A stretch of DNA of 28,361 nucleotides from CALROG01 sp943369755 (GTDB lineage Bacteria; Pseudomonadota; Gammaproteobacteria; Burkholderiales; Burkholderiaceae_C): the NCBI GenBank assembly GCA_943369755.1, contig CALROG020000044.1:1-28361 (forward strand), given 5' to 3'. Both the position numbers and the translations under genes were made by a program. Each line of letters starts with the position of its first letter. The first letter of the stretch is position 1. Shown here piece by piece: positions 7,087 to 14,906 of the stretch. The notes below the pieces were generated by a model. The model was not told the origin of the DNA. It did no database searches and saw nothing but the letters and a program-made list of their open reading frames with translations.

Positions 7087-8058
7087 ATGAAACGACGCCA
7101 GTGGCTATGCGCCGCACCCGCTTTGTTGTACGCGCCCGCCTTGCTGAAGGCGCAGCCCGCCTTTCCCAACAAGACCATCCGCTACATCGTGCCAGTGGCC
7201 GCCGGGGGCGGCAGTGACATGGTGGGGCGCACCGTGACCGAGCGCTGGGGCCGCCTGCTGGGCCAGAGCTTTGTGGTGGACAACCAGGGCGGCGGCGGTG
7301 GCGTGATTGCCTGCCAAAGCACGATGCGCGCCGCGCCCGACGGCTACACCCTGCTGCAGGGCTATGTGGCGACCCACGGCACCAGCCCGGCCACCCGGAA
7401 GCTGCCCTATGACGCGGTAAAAGACTTCACGCCTGTGGGCATGATCGGTGCCACGCCCAATGTGCTGGTGGTCAACGCCAACCTGCCGGTGAACAACGTG
7501 GCCGAATTCGTGGCCTACGTCAAAAAGAACCCCGGCAAGCTGAGCTATGGCTCGGCCGGGCAGGGCTCTCTGACGCACCTGACGATGGAGCTGTTCAAGC
7601 AACAGATCAATTCATTCATGGTGCACATCCCGTACCGCGGCATTGCGCCGGCCTTCACTGACCTGATGGCGGGGCAGACCCAGGCCATGTTCCCGGGGCT
7701 GGCCGCAGCCACGCCGCACATTCGCTCGGGCCGGGTGCGGCCACTGGCTGTGACCGGGCTGGCGCGCCACCCGCAATACAAAGACCTGCCCACGCTGGAC
7801 GAATCAGGCTTCAAGGGCTTTGACGCCCAGCAGTGGTACGGCGTGGTGGGCCCGGCCGGCATGCCCGCGGCGGTCGTCAAGCAGCTCAACGACACGCTGG
7901 CCACGGTGTTGCGCGCGCCCGATCTGCGCGAAAAGCTGTCGATCGAAGCGATCGAGCCGATCGTGATGTTGCCCGAGCAACTGGGCGAGTTCATCAAGGC
8001 CGACATCGCGCGCTGGACTGCGCTGGCCAAGGCCCGCAATATCCAGCTTGAAAGTTGA
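7087..8058 (+). CDS. Bug/TctC-family solute receptor, second copy
   Basis: A 323-residue Bug-family periplasmic receptor. The signal peptide MKRRQWLCAAPALLYAPALL ends near residue 22, and the mature part begins with FPNKTIRYIVPVAAGGGSDM. Family hallmarks APDGYTLLQG, IPYRGIAPAFTDLMAGQ and PTLDESGFKGFDA are all present. The ATG at 7087 has TGGAG about eight bases upstream; the much longer open frame upstream overlaps the LysR gene and is rejected. Only moderately similar to the receptor at 1184-2206, so a recent duplication is unlikely. There are no TctAB membrane partners in the window. It lies between a LysR regulator and an MmgE/PrpD protein, a Bug-next-to-enzyme layout common in Burkholderiales. 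Ligand unknown. Confidence 0.9.
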   Translation: MKRRQWLCAAPALLYAPALLKAQPAFPNKTIRYIVPVAAGGGSDMVGRTVTERWGRLLGQSFVVDNQGGGGGVIACQSTMRAAPDGYTLLQGYVATHGTSPATRKLPYDAVKDFTPVGMIGATPNVLVVNANLPVNNVAEFVAYVKKNPGKLSYGSAGQGSLTHLTMELFKQQINSFMVHIPYRGIAPAFTDLMAGQTQAMFPGLAAATPHIRSGRVRPLAVTGLARHPQYKDLPTLDESGFKGFDAQQWYGVVGPAGMPAAVVKQLNDTLATVLRAPDLREKLSIEAIEPIVMLPEQLGEFIKADIARWTALAKARNIQLES

Positions 8059-8066
8059 TCGGCTTT

Positions 8067-8096
8067 CCCCTTGGCTTTTTTCCCCTTGGCTTTTTT
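8067..8096 (+). repeat. Perfect 15-base tandem duplication
   Basis: ccccttggctttttt occurs twice back to back (8067-8081 and 8082-8096) in the 61-base gap between the Bug receptor and the MmgE/PrpD gene. It places two T6 runs just before the latter. There is no stable hairpin, so it is not an intrinsic terminator. It looks like a recent slippage product. Confidence 0.85.
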
Positions 8097-8119
8097 CGAC
8101 TTACTTTAATTTTTGTTCC

Positions 8120-9493
8120 ATGGCCCGCAATACCCAGGTCGTCGCCGACCACAACGCCCCGCCCGTCACCGACATCCTGGCCCGCCATGTGGCCAACCAC
8201 CCGTCTCGCGGCTGGAGCGACGAGGTTGACCACGAAGCCCACCGCACCTTCATGAACTGGCTGGGCTGCGCCGTGGGCGCGGCGCGGCACCCGGCCGCTG
8301 ACGCGGCGCTGGCGGCGGTGGCCATGCTGCAACCGGCACCCCAGGCCACGGTGTTGGGCCGCAGCGAGCGGCTGGACATGGCCAGCGCCGCGCTGGTCAA
8401 CGGCATCACCTCGCACACCTTTGACTTTGACGACACCCACCTCAAAACCATCATCCACCCGGCCGGGCCGGTGGCGTCTGCACTGCTGGCATTGGCGGAA
8501 GTTACTGGCGCGTCGGGCCGGCAACTGATCGACGCGCTGGTGCTGGGCATTGACGTGGCGTGCCGCGTGGGCAATGCAATGTACCCAGACCACTACGATC
8601 GCGGCTGGCACATTACCGGCTCTACCGGCACTGTGGGCGCGGCGGCCGGTTGTGCCCGCCTGCTGGGTTTGAGCGTAGACCAGACCGCCATGGCGCTTGG
8701 CATTGCGGCGTCGCAACCGGTCGGCATGCGCGAGCAATTCGGCACCATGACCAAGCCCTTTCACCCCGGCGCTGCGGCCCGCGCCGGCCTGATGGCCGCG
8801 CTGATGGCCAAACACGGCTACACCGCCAGCCCCCGGGCGCTGGAAGCGCCGCGCGGCATGATCCAGACCATCTCGACCAAATGCGACTGGCGCGAAATCT
8901 CGCACGAGCTGGGCCAGCGCTTCGAGATTTCATTCAACAGCTACAAGCCCTTTGCCTGCGGTATCGTGATCCACCCCGCCATTGACGCCTGCGCCCAGTT
9001 GCGTGCCCAAGGCGTTTTGCCGGAACAGGTGGCGCGGATCGAGCTGAAGGTGCATTCGCTGGTGCTGGAACTCACCGGCAAGAAAGAGCCGGCCGATGGC
9101 TTGCAAGCCAAGTTCAGCGTGTACCACGGCTGCGCCGCCGGCCTGAGTTTTGGCCAGGCCGGTGAGCCCGAGTTTGCCGATGAGGTGGTGACCCGTGCCG
9201 ACATGGTGGCGCTGCGCCGCAAGGTGGTGGCCACGGTGGACGACGCCATTGACGAAGCCAGCGCTGACGTGACCGCTGTGCTGATCGACGGGCGGCGCGT
9301 TCATGTGTTCATCGAGCACGCCATTGGCTCACTGCAAAACCCGATGAGCGACGCACAGCTGCAAGCCAAGTTTCATGGCCTGGCCGACCCGGTGCTGGGC
9401 GCAGCGCCCACGGCACGGCTGACTCAGGCCTGCTGGCAGGTGGGCGGCGCACCCGGCGTGCGCGCGCTGACGGCGCTTGCCGTGCCGGGTTGA
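8120..9493 (+). CDS. MmgE/PrpD family protein (2-methylcitrate dehydratase-like)
   Basis: A 457-residue MmgE/PrpD-family protein. The family includes 2-methylcitrate dehydratase, cis-aconitate decarboxylase and many uncharacterised dehydratases acting on tricarboxylate-like substrates. Recognisable parts are the helical N-terminus (HRTFMNWLGCAVGAARHPA), SHTFDFDDTH with the conserved acidic/His cluster, the middle segment LGIAASQPVGMREQFGTMTK and YKPFACGIVIHPAIDA. Length is normal. The ATG at 8120 is chosen by family alignment; no good Shine-Dalgarno precedes it, and the reading frame is open back to 8048. It probably shares a transcript with the upstream Bug receptor, which may deliver its substrate. 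True PrpD is improbable because prpB and prpC are absent. Substrate unassigned. Confidence 0.85.
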   Translation: MARNTQVVADHNAPPVTDILARHVANHPSRGWSDEVDHEAHRTFMNWLGCAVGAARHPAADAALAAVAMLQPAPQATVLGRSERLDMASAALVNGITSHTFDFDDTHLKTIIHPAGPVASALLALAEVTGASGRQLIDALVLGIDVACRVGNAMYPDHYDRGWHITGSTGTVGAAAGCARLLGLSVDQTAMALGIAASQPVGMREQFGTMTKPFHPGAAARAGLMAALMAKHGYTASPRALEAPRGMIQTISTKCDWREISHELGQRFEISFNSYKPFACGIVIHPAIDACAQLRAQGVLPEQVARIELKVHSLVLELTGKKEPADGLQAKFSVYHGCAAGLSFGQAGEPEFADEVVTRADMVALRRKVVATVDDAIDEASADVTAVLIDGRRVHVFIEHAIGSLQNPMSDAQLQAKFHGLADPVLGAAPTARLTQACWQVGGAPGVRALTALAVPG

Positions 9494-9500
9494 GACGGGC

Positions 9501-9809
9501 TTACTCGCTCCAGTTGGAGTACTTCTCGCAGACCTTGTTGGTCTCTTTGCCCTTGCGGGTTTCCGAGAAGGTGACCAGGTTGCCCTTGAAGTCGTCAGGC
9601 GTTTCGTTCCACATGCAGGTGCACCAGGCCTGCGCCTTGGTCTGGCCGCGGATCGGGCTGGCCTCGCCGCCGCCTTCGTAGAGCTTGGCCGCGAAACTCA
9701 GGCACTGGCGGTATTGCGCGTCGCCAGCGGGCACGCGGTTGTATTCCTGCGCCAGTACGGCGCTGGTGCCAAGCAGCATCATCAGGGCGAGAGAGAGGGA
9801 ACGCTTCAT
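9501..9809 (-). CDS. Small secreted Cys-containing protein, unknown function
   Basis: A 102-residue protein with a clear signal peptide (MKRSLSLALMMLLGTSAVLA, cleavage predicted before Q21). The mature part of about 80 residues has four cysteines (C36, C63, C65, C94) and an AWCTCMWNE segment, suggesting periplasmic disulfides or a metal site. I do not recognise the family. It is convergent with the MmgE/PrpD gene (7-base gap) and is separated from xdhB on the same strand by about 280 bases, so it is probably transcribed alone. The ATG at 9809 is chosen because the signal peptide starts there; the upstream in-frame extension to 9908 is not signal-like. Confidence 0.75.
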   Translation of the reverse strand: MKRSLSLALMMLLGTSAVLAQEYNRVPAGDAQYRQCLSFAAKLYEGGGEASPIRGQTKAQAWCTCMWNETPDDFKGNLVTFSETRKGKETNKVCEKYSNWSE

Positions 9810-10034
9810 GGGGGGCTGCCTTTTTATGTGTAGTGTGTTTTGAGTCGCCCCGCGCAGCGCTCTGCGTTTGGGGCCAAGCGAGTTTAAGAGGCTGTAACGC
9901 AGATTCACTGACTTGGATTGCGAATATCTGCTGTGCTGACGCCAACGCGACGCGGATGCGGTACTTCCCGCTTACTTGACTCACAAAGCTGAACGACCCG
10001 CAGCCTGGGTGTTCTCCCACCTGTCAGAGGCGTA

Positions 10035-10072
10035 GCACATTGGCTTGACGTCGTGAGGTCAAGCCAATGTGC
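10035..10072. repeat. Perfect 15-base-pair hairpin downstream of xdhB
   Basis: gcacattggcttgac (10035-10049) and gtcaagccaatgtgc (10058-10072) are exact reverse complements around an 8-base loop. It lies about 20 bases beyond the xdhB stop. Neither strand has a T-run after it, so it is not a textbook intrinsic terminator. It may act as an mRNA 3'-end stabiliser, a Rho-assisted terminator or a protein-binding palindrome. Confidence 0.75.
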
Positions 10073-10093
10073 GCAGATGTGCGCTCGGACAGT

Positions 10094-12406
10094 TTACGGA
10101 GCAGGCGCCGCCCTCAATATCTCTTCCCCCGTCGCCGGCGCATTCATCACGACCGGCTTGCCGTCTCCCCTTGCCGCGGCCACCGCGTCGCGCAGCGCTT
10201 CCCACACCGCAATAGCCAGCATGAAGGGCGGCTCGCCCACGGCTTTGCTGCCGAACACGTTGTCTTCGCGGTTGGGCTCGGGCCACAGGTCTACCTTGAA
10301 GTGTTCCGGGATGTCGCCGGTGGCCGGTATCTTGTAGGTGCTGGGCGCGTGGGTGGACAGGTAGCCCTTGTCGTTCCAGACCAGTTGCTCGGTGGTCAGC
10401 CAGCCCATGCCCTGGACAAAGCCGCCTTCAATTTGCCCGATGTCGATGGACGGGTTGATGCTGGTGCCCACGTCGTGCAGGATGTCCACCTTCAGCACGC
10501 GGCTCTCGCCGGTAAGGGTGTCTATTGCCACCTCGGTGCAGGCCGCGCCGTAGCTGAAGTAATAAAACGGCCGCCCAGTGAGAGTGGTTTTGTCGTAGTG
10601 AATTTTGGGCGTGCGGTAAAAGCCGTCGCTCCAGAGCTGGATGCGGTTGGCATAGGCGGCCTTCACCACCTCGTCAAAGCTGCGTACGGACTTCGGCGTG
10701 CTCACCTGCCCGCCCGCAAAACTCACGGCCCCGGCACCGCAGCTGTCCATGCCGCCCACAAAGGCGGCCAGGTTGTCGCGCACATGGCGCGCCGCAAACT
10801 GCGCGGCGCGGCCATTCAGGTCGGTGCCGCTGGAGGCCGCGGTGGCGCTGGCGTTGGGCACCTTGGCGGTGTCGCTGGCCGTGACGCGGATGCGCTCAAA
10901 CGGCACGCCCAGTTCGTCGGCCACGATCTGCGCCACCTTGGTGTGCAGGCCCTGGCCCATTTCGGTGCCGCCGTGGTTCACCTGCACGCTGCCGTCGGTG
11001 TACACATGCACCAGCGCACCGGCCTGGTTGAACAGCGTGGCGGTGAAGCTGATGCCGAACTTGACGGGCGTGATGGCGATGCCGCGCTTGATCACGGGGC
11101 TGCTGGCGTTCCATGTGGCGATCTGTTTGCGCCGGGCGCGGTAGCTGCTGGTGCGTTCCAGCGTGGTGATGAGCGGCGCAAGGATGTTGTCTTCCAGCTT
11201 CATGCCGTAGTGGGTGGTGTTGCGCTCATCAATGCCGTACAGGTTGCGCAGGCGCACGTCCAGCGGGTCCAGCGCCAGGTGGCGCGCGATGTCGCCCAAA
11301 ATGGTTTCAATCGCAATCACGCCCTGTGGGCCACCGAAGCCGCGAAAAGCCGTGTGGCTTTGGGTGTTGGTCTTGCAGCGGTAAGAGTCAATTACCACGT
11401 CGCTTAAAAAGTAAGCGTTGTCAGAGTGAAAAATGGCGCGGTCGGCCACAGGGCCGCTCAAGTCCGCGCTGAAACCGCAGTTGGCCAGCAGCGTGAGCTT
11501 CAGGCCTGTGATCAGGCCGGCGCTGTCAAAGCCGACGGTGTAGTCATAGGCGAACGGGTGGCGTTTGCCGGTGATCATGAAGTCTTCGTCGCGGTCCAGT
11601 CGCAGCTTCACGGGGCGCTGCAGCTTGTTGGCGGCAATAGCCGCCCACACAGCGATGTGGCCAGCCTGGGTTTCCTTGCCGCCAAAGCCGCCGCCCATGC
11701 GCCGGCACTCCACCCGTACCGAGGCGTTGTCCAGGCCCAGCGCGTGCGACACCCAATGCTGGATTTCGCCCGGGTGCTGGGTGCTGGAATAAACCAGCCA
11801 CTGTTGTTGTTCCTGCGGCACCACATAGGCCACCTGGCCTTCCAGGTAAAAGTGCTCCTGGCCGCCTACTTCAAACGCGCCGTGCAACGTGTGGGCCGCG
11901 CGGGCCAGGCCGGCGTCGGCGTCGCCGCGCTTCACATGCACCGGGGGCAGCACGTAGCTGCTTTGGGCGTGCGCCTGATGCACGGTCAAAACCGCAGGCA
12001 GGGCTTCAATGTCCAGTTTCACCGAGCGTGCGGCGCGGCGCGCCTGCATCACGGTGTCGGCAATCACCAGGCCCACCACCTGGCCGATGTGCTGCACCGT
12101 GTCCAGCGCGAAGATGGGTTCGTCGTGCGCAAAGGCGGCAAGAATCGGGTCGCCCGGAATGTCGCGTGCCAGCAGCACGTCGCGCACGCCGGGCATCGCC
12201 AGTGCCGCGGTAACGTCTACACCTTTGAGTCGGCCATGGGCCACGGGCGAGGTGATCGGCGCGGCAAACAGCGTGCCTTTGATTTCCGGGATGTCGTCAA
12301 TGTAGGTGGCCGCGCCCGCCACCTGGGCACGGGCGCTTTCGTGTGGCGTGCAACGCCCGGCCGCGCCACGCTGCGCAGCGGGCACGAATTTTTCGCTCGC
12401 GTTCAT
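10094..12406 (-). CDS. xdhB: Xanthine dehydrogenase, molybdopterin-binding subunit
   Basis: A 770-residue molybdenum hydroxylase subunit that oxidises hypoxanthine to xanthine and xanthine to urate with XdhA. Moco-binding segments are visible: GQEHFYLEGQ, the glycine loop RRMGGGFGGKETQAG (about 235-249) and TAFRGFGGPQG (about 351-361), where the Arg is the substrate-facing residue of the family. The GTEMGQGLHTK segment is also present. The catalytic Glu is E725 in KAVGEPPFML. Length matches bacterial XdhB. The ATG at 12406 overlaps the xdhA stop (ATGA), indicating translational coupling. No xdhC (Moco sulfuration chaperone) follows, although it often completes this operon. Neighbouring adenine and guanine deaminases and a BMP-type importer support a purine role. 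Confidence 0.95.
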   Translation of the reverse strand: MNASEKFVPAAQRGAAGRCTPHESARAQVAGAATYIDDIPEIKGTLFAAPITSPVAHGRLKGVDVTAALAMPGVRDVLLARDIPGDPILAAFAHDEPIFALDTVQHIGQVVGLVIADTVMQARRAARSVKLDIEALPAVLTVHQAHAQSSYVLPPVHVKRGDADAGLARAAHTLHGAFEVGGQEHFYLEGQVAYVVPQEQQQWLVYSSTQHPGEIQHWVSHALGLDNASVRVECRRMGGGFGGKETQAGHIAVWAAIAANKLQRPVKLRLDRDEDFMITGKRHPFAYDYTVGFDSAGLITGLKLTLLANCGFSADLSGPVADRAIFHSDNAYFLSDVVIDSYRCKTNTQSHTAFRGFGGPQGVIAIETILGDIARHLALDPLDVRLRNLYGIDERNTTHYGMKLEDNILAPLITTLERTSSYRARRKQIATWNASSPVIKRGIAITPVKFGISFTATLFNQAGALVHVYTDGSVQVNHGGTEMGQGLHTKVAQIVADELGVPFERIRVTASDTAKVPNASATAASSGTDLNGRAAQFAARHVRDNLAAFVGGMDSCGAGAVSFAGGQVSTPKSVRSFDEVVKAAYANRIQLWSDGFYRTPKIHYDKTTLTGRPFYYFSYGAACTEVAIDTLTGESRVLKVDILHDVGTSINPSIDIGQIEGGFVQGMGWLTTEQLVWNDKGYLSTHAPSTYKIPATGDIPEHFKVDLWPEPNREDNVFGSKAVGEPPFMLAIAVWEALRDAVAAARGDGKPVVMNAPATGEEILRAAPAP

Positions 12407-13869
12407 GCTGCTTCCCCTTCAAGCTGGAACGACTCCAGATTGATCTGGGTCAGGCCCTGGCTTTCAAGCCAGAAGCGCTGCATCAGGTTGCCAAGTACCT
12501 CGCGGCGGTAGGCAGCCGAGGCCCGCATGTCGCCAATCGGCTGGAATTCGGCGCGCAGCGCGGCGCTGGCGGCCTGTACTGTGGCCAGCGTCCAGGGCTG
12601 GCCGCGCAGCGCGGCCTCTGCCTGGCTGGCGCGCGCCGGTGTGGCGGCCACGCCGCCCGCGCCGATGGATACGTGGCTCACCCGGTCGCCGTCAAGGCGC
12701 AGATTGACCACCAGACACACCGCTGAAATGTCGTCGTCGTAGCGCTTGGAAATCTTGTAAGCCCGCAACAGTTCTGACGGCAGGGCCTTGGGCACCTTGA
12801 TCCAGGCCAGTACCTCGTCTGGAGCCATCAGGTTCTGGCGGTAGCCGGTGTAGAGTTTTTCCAGCGGCAGTTCGCGGTGGCCTCGGGTGCTCATCAGCAC
12901 CAAGTTGGCCCCCAGCGCGATCAGCAGCGGCATTGAGTCACCAATCGGCGAGCCGTTGGCCACGTTGCCGCCCAGCGTGCCCGAGTTGCGCACTGGCAGG
13001 CCGGCAAAGCGGTTGGCAAAGGTCTTCAGCGCAGGCCGGTCTGCCACCAGCGCGGCAAAGGCGTCGGTGAGCGTCACTGCTGCGCCAATCGCAATATGGT
13101 GGGGGAAGTGCTCCACACGGCGCAACTCCTGTACCTGGGTCAGGTCCAGCACCTGGGGGAACTGCTTGTGCATCTTGGTGACCCACAGGCCCACGTCGGT
13201 GCAGCCGGCCACGATCTGCGCACCGGGGTGGGCGGCACGTGCGGCCAGCAGCTCGGCCAGGTTTTGCGGCAGTTTATATGCCAAATCGGGCTGCAGCCCG
13301 CGTGGATGCTGCCTGAGCCACTGCAATTTTTGTAGCAGTTCGGGTTCGTTCACAACCGCCGGTGGCAACTGGGCCATGGCCTGTGCCGCGTCCAGAATCG
13401 GCCGGTAGCCGGTGCAGCGGCACAGGTTGCCCGATAGCTCTTCCTGGGCCAGCGCGCGGCTGATCGGCGCGCCTTTGGCCACATGGTTTTGGTACATGCC
13501 GAACAGGCTCATCACGAAGCCGGGGGTGCAAAAGCCGCACTGGCTGCCGTGGCATTGCACCATGGCCTGTTGCGCCGGGTGCAGGCTGCCGTCGGGCGCG
13601 GCCAGGTCTTCCACGGTCCAAAGCGCCATGCCGTCAATCGAATGCGCCAGCCGGATGCAGCTGTTGATGGCGCGGTAGTTGACATGTTCCCCTTGCGCCT
13701 CGCCCAGCACCACGGTGCAGGCACCGCAGTCGCCTTCACCGCAGCCCTCTTTGGTGCCGGTGTGGCCCAGGTCTTCGCGCAGCACTTCCAGCAGCGTGCG
13801 ATCGGGTGGTACATTGACCAGTGACACCAGCTCGCCGCGTCGGATGAATCGAATGGTCTTGGATTCCAT
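12403..13869 (-). CDS. xdhA: Xanthine dehydrogenase, Fe-S and FAD subunit
   Basis: A 488-residue electron-transfer subunit. The plant-type 2Fe-2S domain has C43, C48, C51 and C71; the second 2Fe-2S domain has C111, C114, C150 and C152 (QCGFCTPG and LCRCTGYRPI). The FAD domain follows from about residue 205, with GGNVANGSPIGDSMP, and ends in the CODH-flavoprotein-like C-terminal domain. Electrons from the XdhB Mo centre pass through both clusters to FAD and NAD+. The start at 13869 matches the family N-terminus (ESKTIRFIRRGE), although no clear Shine-Dalgarno is seen; the frame is open to 13947. Residues 177-201, in the linker between the Fe-S and FAD domains, are encoded by the same dispersed repeat found in iorB. 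Divergent from a LysR regulator. Confidence 0.95.
   Translation of the reverse strand: MESKTIRFIRRGELVSLVNVPPDRTLLEVLREDLGHTGTKEGCGEGDCGACTVVLGEAQGEHVNYRAINSCIRLAHSIDGMALWTVEDLAAPDGSLHPAQQAMVQCHGSQCGFCTPGFVMSLFGMYQNHVAKGAPISRALAQEELSGNLCRCTGYRPILDAAQAMAQLPPAVVNEPELLQKLQWLRQHPRGLQPDLAYKLPQNLAELLAARAAHPGAQIVAGCTDVGLWVTKMHKQFPQVLDLTQVQELRRVEHFPHHIAIGAAVTLTDAFAALVADRPALKTFANRFAGLPVRNSGTLGGNVANGSPIGDSMPLLIALGANLVLMSTRGHRELPLEKLYTGYRQNLMAPDEVLAWIKVPKALPSELLRAYKISKRYDDDISAVCLVVNLRLDGDRVSHVSIGAGGVAATPARASQAEAALRGQPWTLATVQAASAALRAEFQPIGDMRASAAYRREVLGNLMQRFWLESQGLTQINLESFQLEGEAA
13267..13341 (-). repeat. Dispersed repeat, in-frame copy inside xdhA
   Basis: On the minus strand this 75-nt segment starts GAACTGCTACAAAAATTGCA and ends with a CCG codon. 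It matches the iorB segment (3087-3161) at about 52 of 75 positions with no gaps and identical phase. It matches the non-coding copy at 628-681 more closely, about 40 of 54, sharing AGTGG.TCAGGCAG and GCGGGCT.CAGCC. It encodes the linker between the 2Fe-2S and FAD domains, a position that tolerates extra sequence. Confidence 0.6.
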
Positions 13870-13970
13870 GAGTTTCAGTATGGTTGATTTGTTGCGTGCG
13901 TGGGTGAGGGTAGAAGACTGCCGCCGTGCCAACATAAGCCCCGCCATATGACGAGAATGCAGGCTCAGGT
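13870..13970. promoter_or_regulatory. Divergent promoter region xdhAB / LysR-transporter operon
   Basis: The 101 bases between the divergent starts must hold the xdhAB promoter and the promoter of the LysR-ABC transporter operon. They are a likely operator for the LysR protein. I found no operator or -35/-10 pair good enough to name. Confidence 0.4.
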
Positions 13971-14906
13971 ATGAGAGATCAAACGCTTTTCGACAAGATA
14001 GACCTCCACTTGATAAGGGTCTTGCACACTGTGTTGACTGAACGAAGCGTTTCGCGTGCCGCCATCCGCCTGGGCATGCACCAACCGGCTGTGTCCGCTG
14101 CGCTCAAGCGCCTGCGTGACCTGGCCGGTGACCCGCTTTTGGTGCGTTCAGGTGCCGGAATGGTGCCTACAGAGGCCGGTTTGCGCATGGTTGAGCCCAG
14201 TGCAAGCATTCTGCGTGCCGCCGAGGTGTTGTTCACCGGTGTGCGCGGGTTTGACCCGCAGACCGCCACCAGCACTTTCCGGGTGGCCGCCAGTGACTAC
14301 CTGGACCCGCTGTTTCTGCCCCAGCTTGTGGCGCAGATCAAGTCAGTGGCACCAGGTTGCCAAATTGAAATCCACCCGCTGTCGGCTGCCGCCAACTACC
14401 ATGCGCAGCTGGCGCAGGGTGATGTCGATGTGGTGGTGGGCAACTGGCTCAAGCCCCCCGAAGACCTGCACCTGGGCAAGCTGTTTGCGGACGAAGTGGT
14501 GTGCCTGGTTCGGGCGGATCACCCGGCGACGCGTCGCGGCTGGAGTGTAGAGAGCTGGCTGGCCAGCGAGCACATTGCGCCCACGCCCACCCATCCCGGT
14601 GCCCGGGGCGTGATTGACGACCACCTGGAAGGGCTGGGCCTGACGCGCAACATCACTGCCCGCTGCCCGCACTTTGGCCTGATCCCAAGCATGGTGGCAT
14701 CGAGCTTGCTGGTGCTGACCACAGGGCGGCAGTACTGCGAACGTTTTACGGACGCGCTGCCGGTGAAGGTTCTTGAATGCCCGATCGACTTTCCACAACT
14801 GATGTACTACCAGCTTTGGCATGAGCGTACGCATGCCTCGGCTTCGGCCAAATGGCTGCGCGAGCGCATCAAGGCTGTTGCCGCTGCGCTTAGAAAGGCT
14901 CCATGA
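13971..14906 (+). CDS. LysR-family transcriptional regulator of the purine island
   Basis: A 311-residue LysR-type regulator with an N-terminal winged helix-turn-helix (LHLIRVLHTVLTERSVSRAA followed by MHQPAVSAALKRLRD, residues about 8-60) and a C-terminal effector domain. It is divergent from xdhAB across 101 bases and its stop overlaps the start of the ABC ATPase (ATGA), so it is encoded in the transporter operon itself. That suggests it senses a purine or its oxidation product, controls xdhAB, and is produced along with the importer, allowing feedback. The ATG at 13971 gives the standard LysR N-terminus. Effector and direction of control cannot be read from sequence. Confidence 0.9.
   Translation: MRDQTLFDKIDLHLIRVLHTVLTERSVSRAAIRLGMHQPAVSAALKRLRDLAGDPLLVRSGAGMVPTEAGLRMVEPSASILRAAEVLFTGVRGFDPQTATSTFRVAASDYLDPLFLPQLVAQIKSVAPGCQIEIHPLSAAANYHAQLAQGDVDVVVGNWLKPPEDLHLGKLFADEVVCLVRADHPATRRGWSVESWLASEHIAPTPTHPGARGVIDDHLEGLGLTRNITARCPHFGLIPSMVASSLLVLTTGRQYCERFTDALPVKVLECPIDFPQLMYYQLWHERTHASASAKWLRERIKAVAAALRKAP

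Noticed and set aside
8048..8119. Upstream TTG start giving the MmgE/PrpD protein 24 extra residues
   Set aside because: It overlaps the Bug receptor gene end, and the added peptide encodes the tandem repeat, not family sequence.
10067..12511. Long plus-strand ORFs (446 and 361 codons) opposite xdhB
   Set aside because: Shadow frames of a GC-rich gene; low-complexity His/Gly/Arg composition, while the minus-strand proteins carry full xanthine dehydrogenase motifs.
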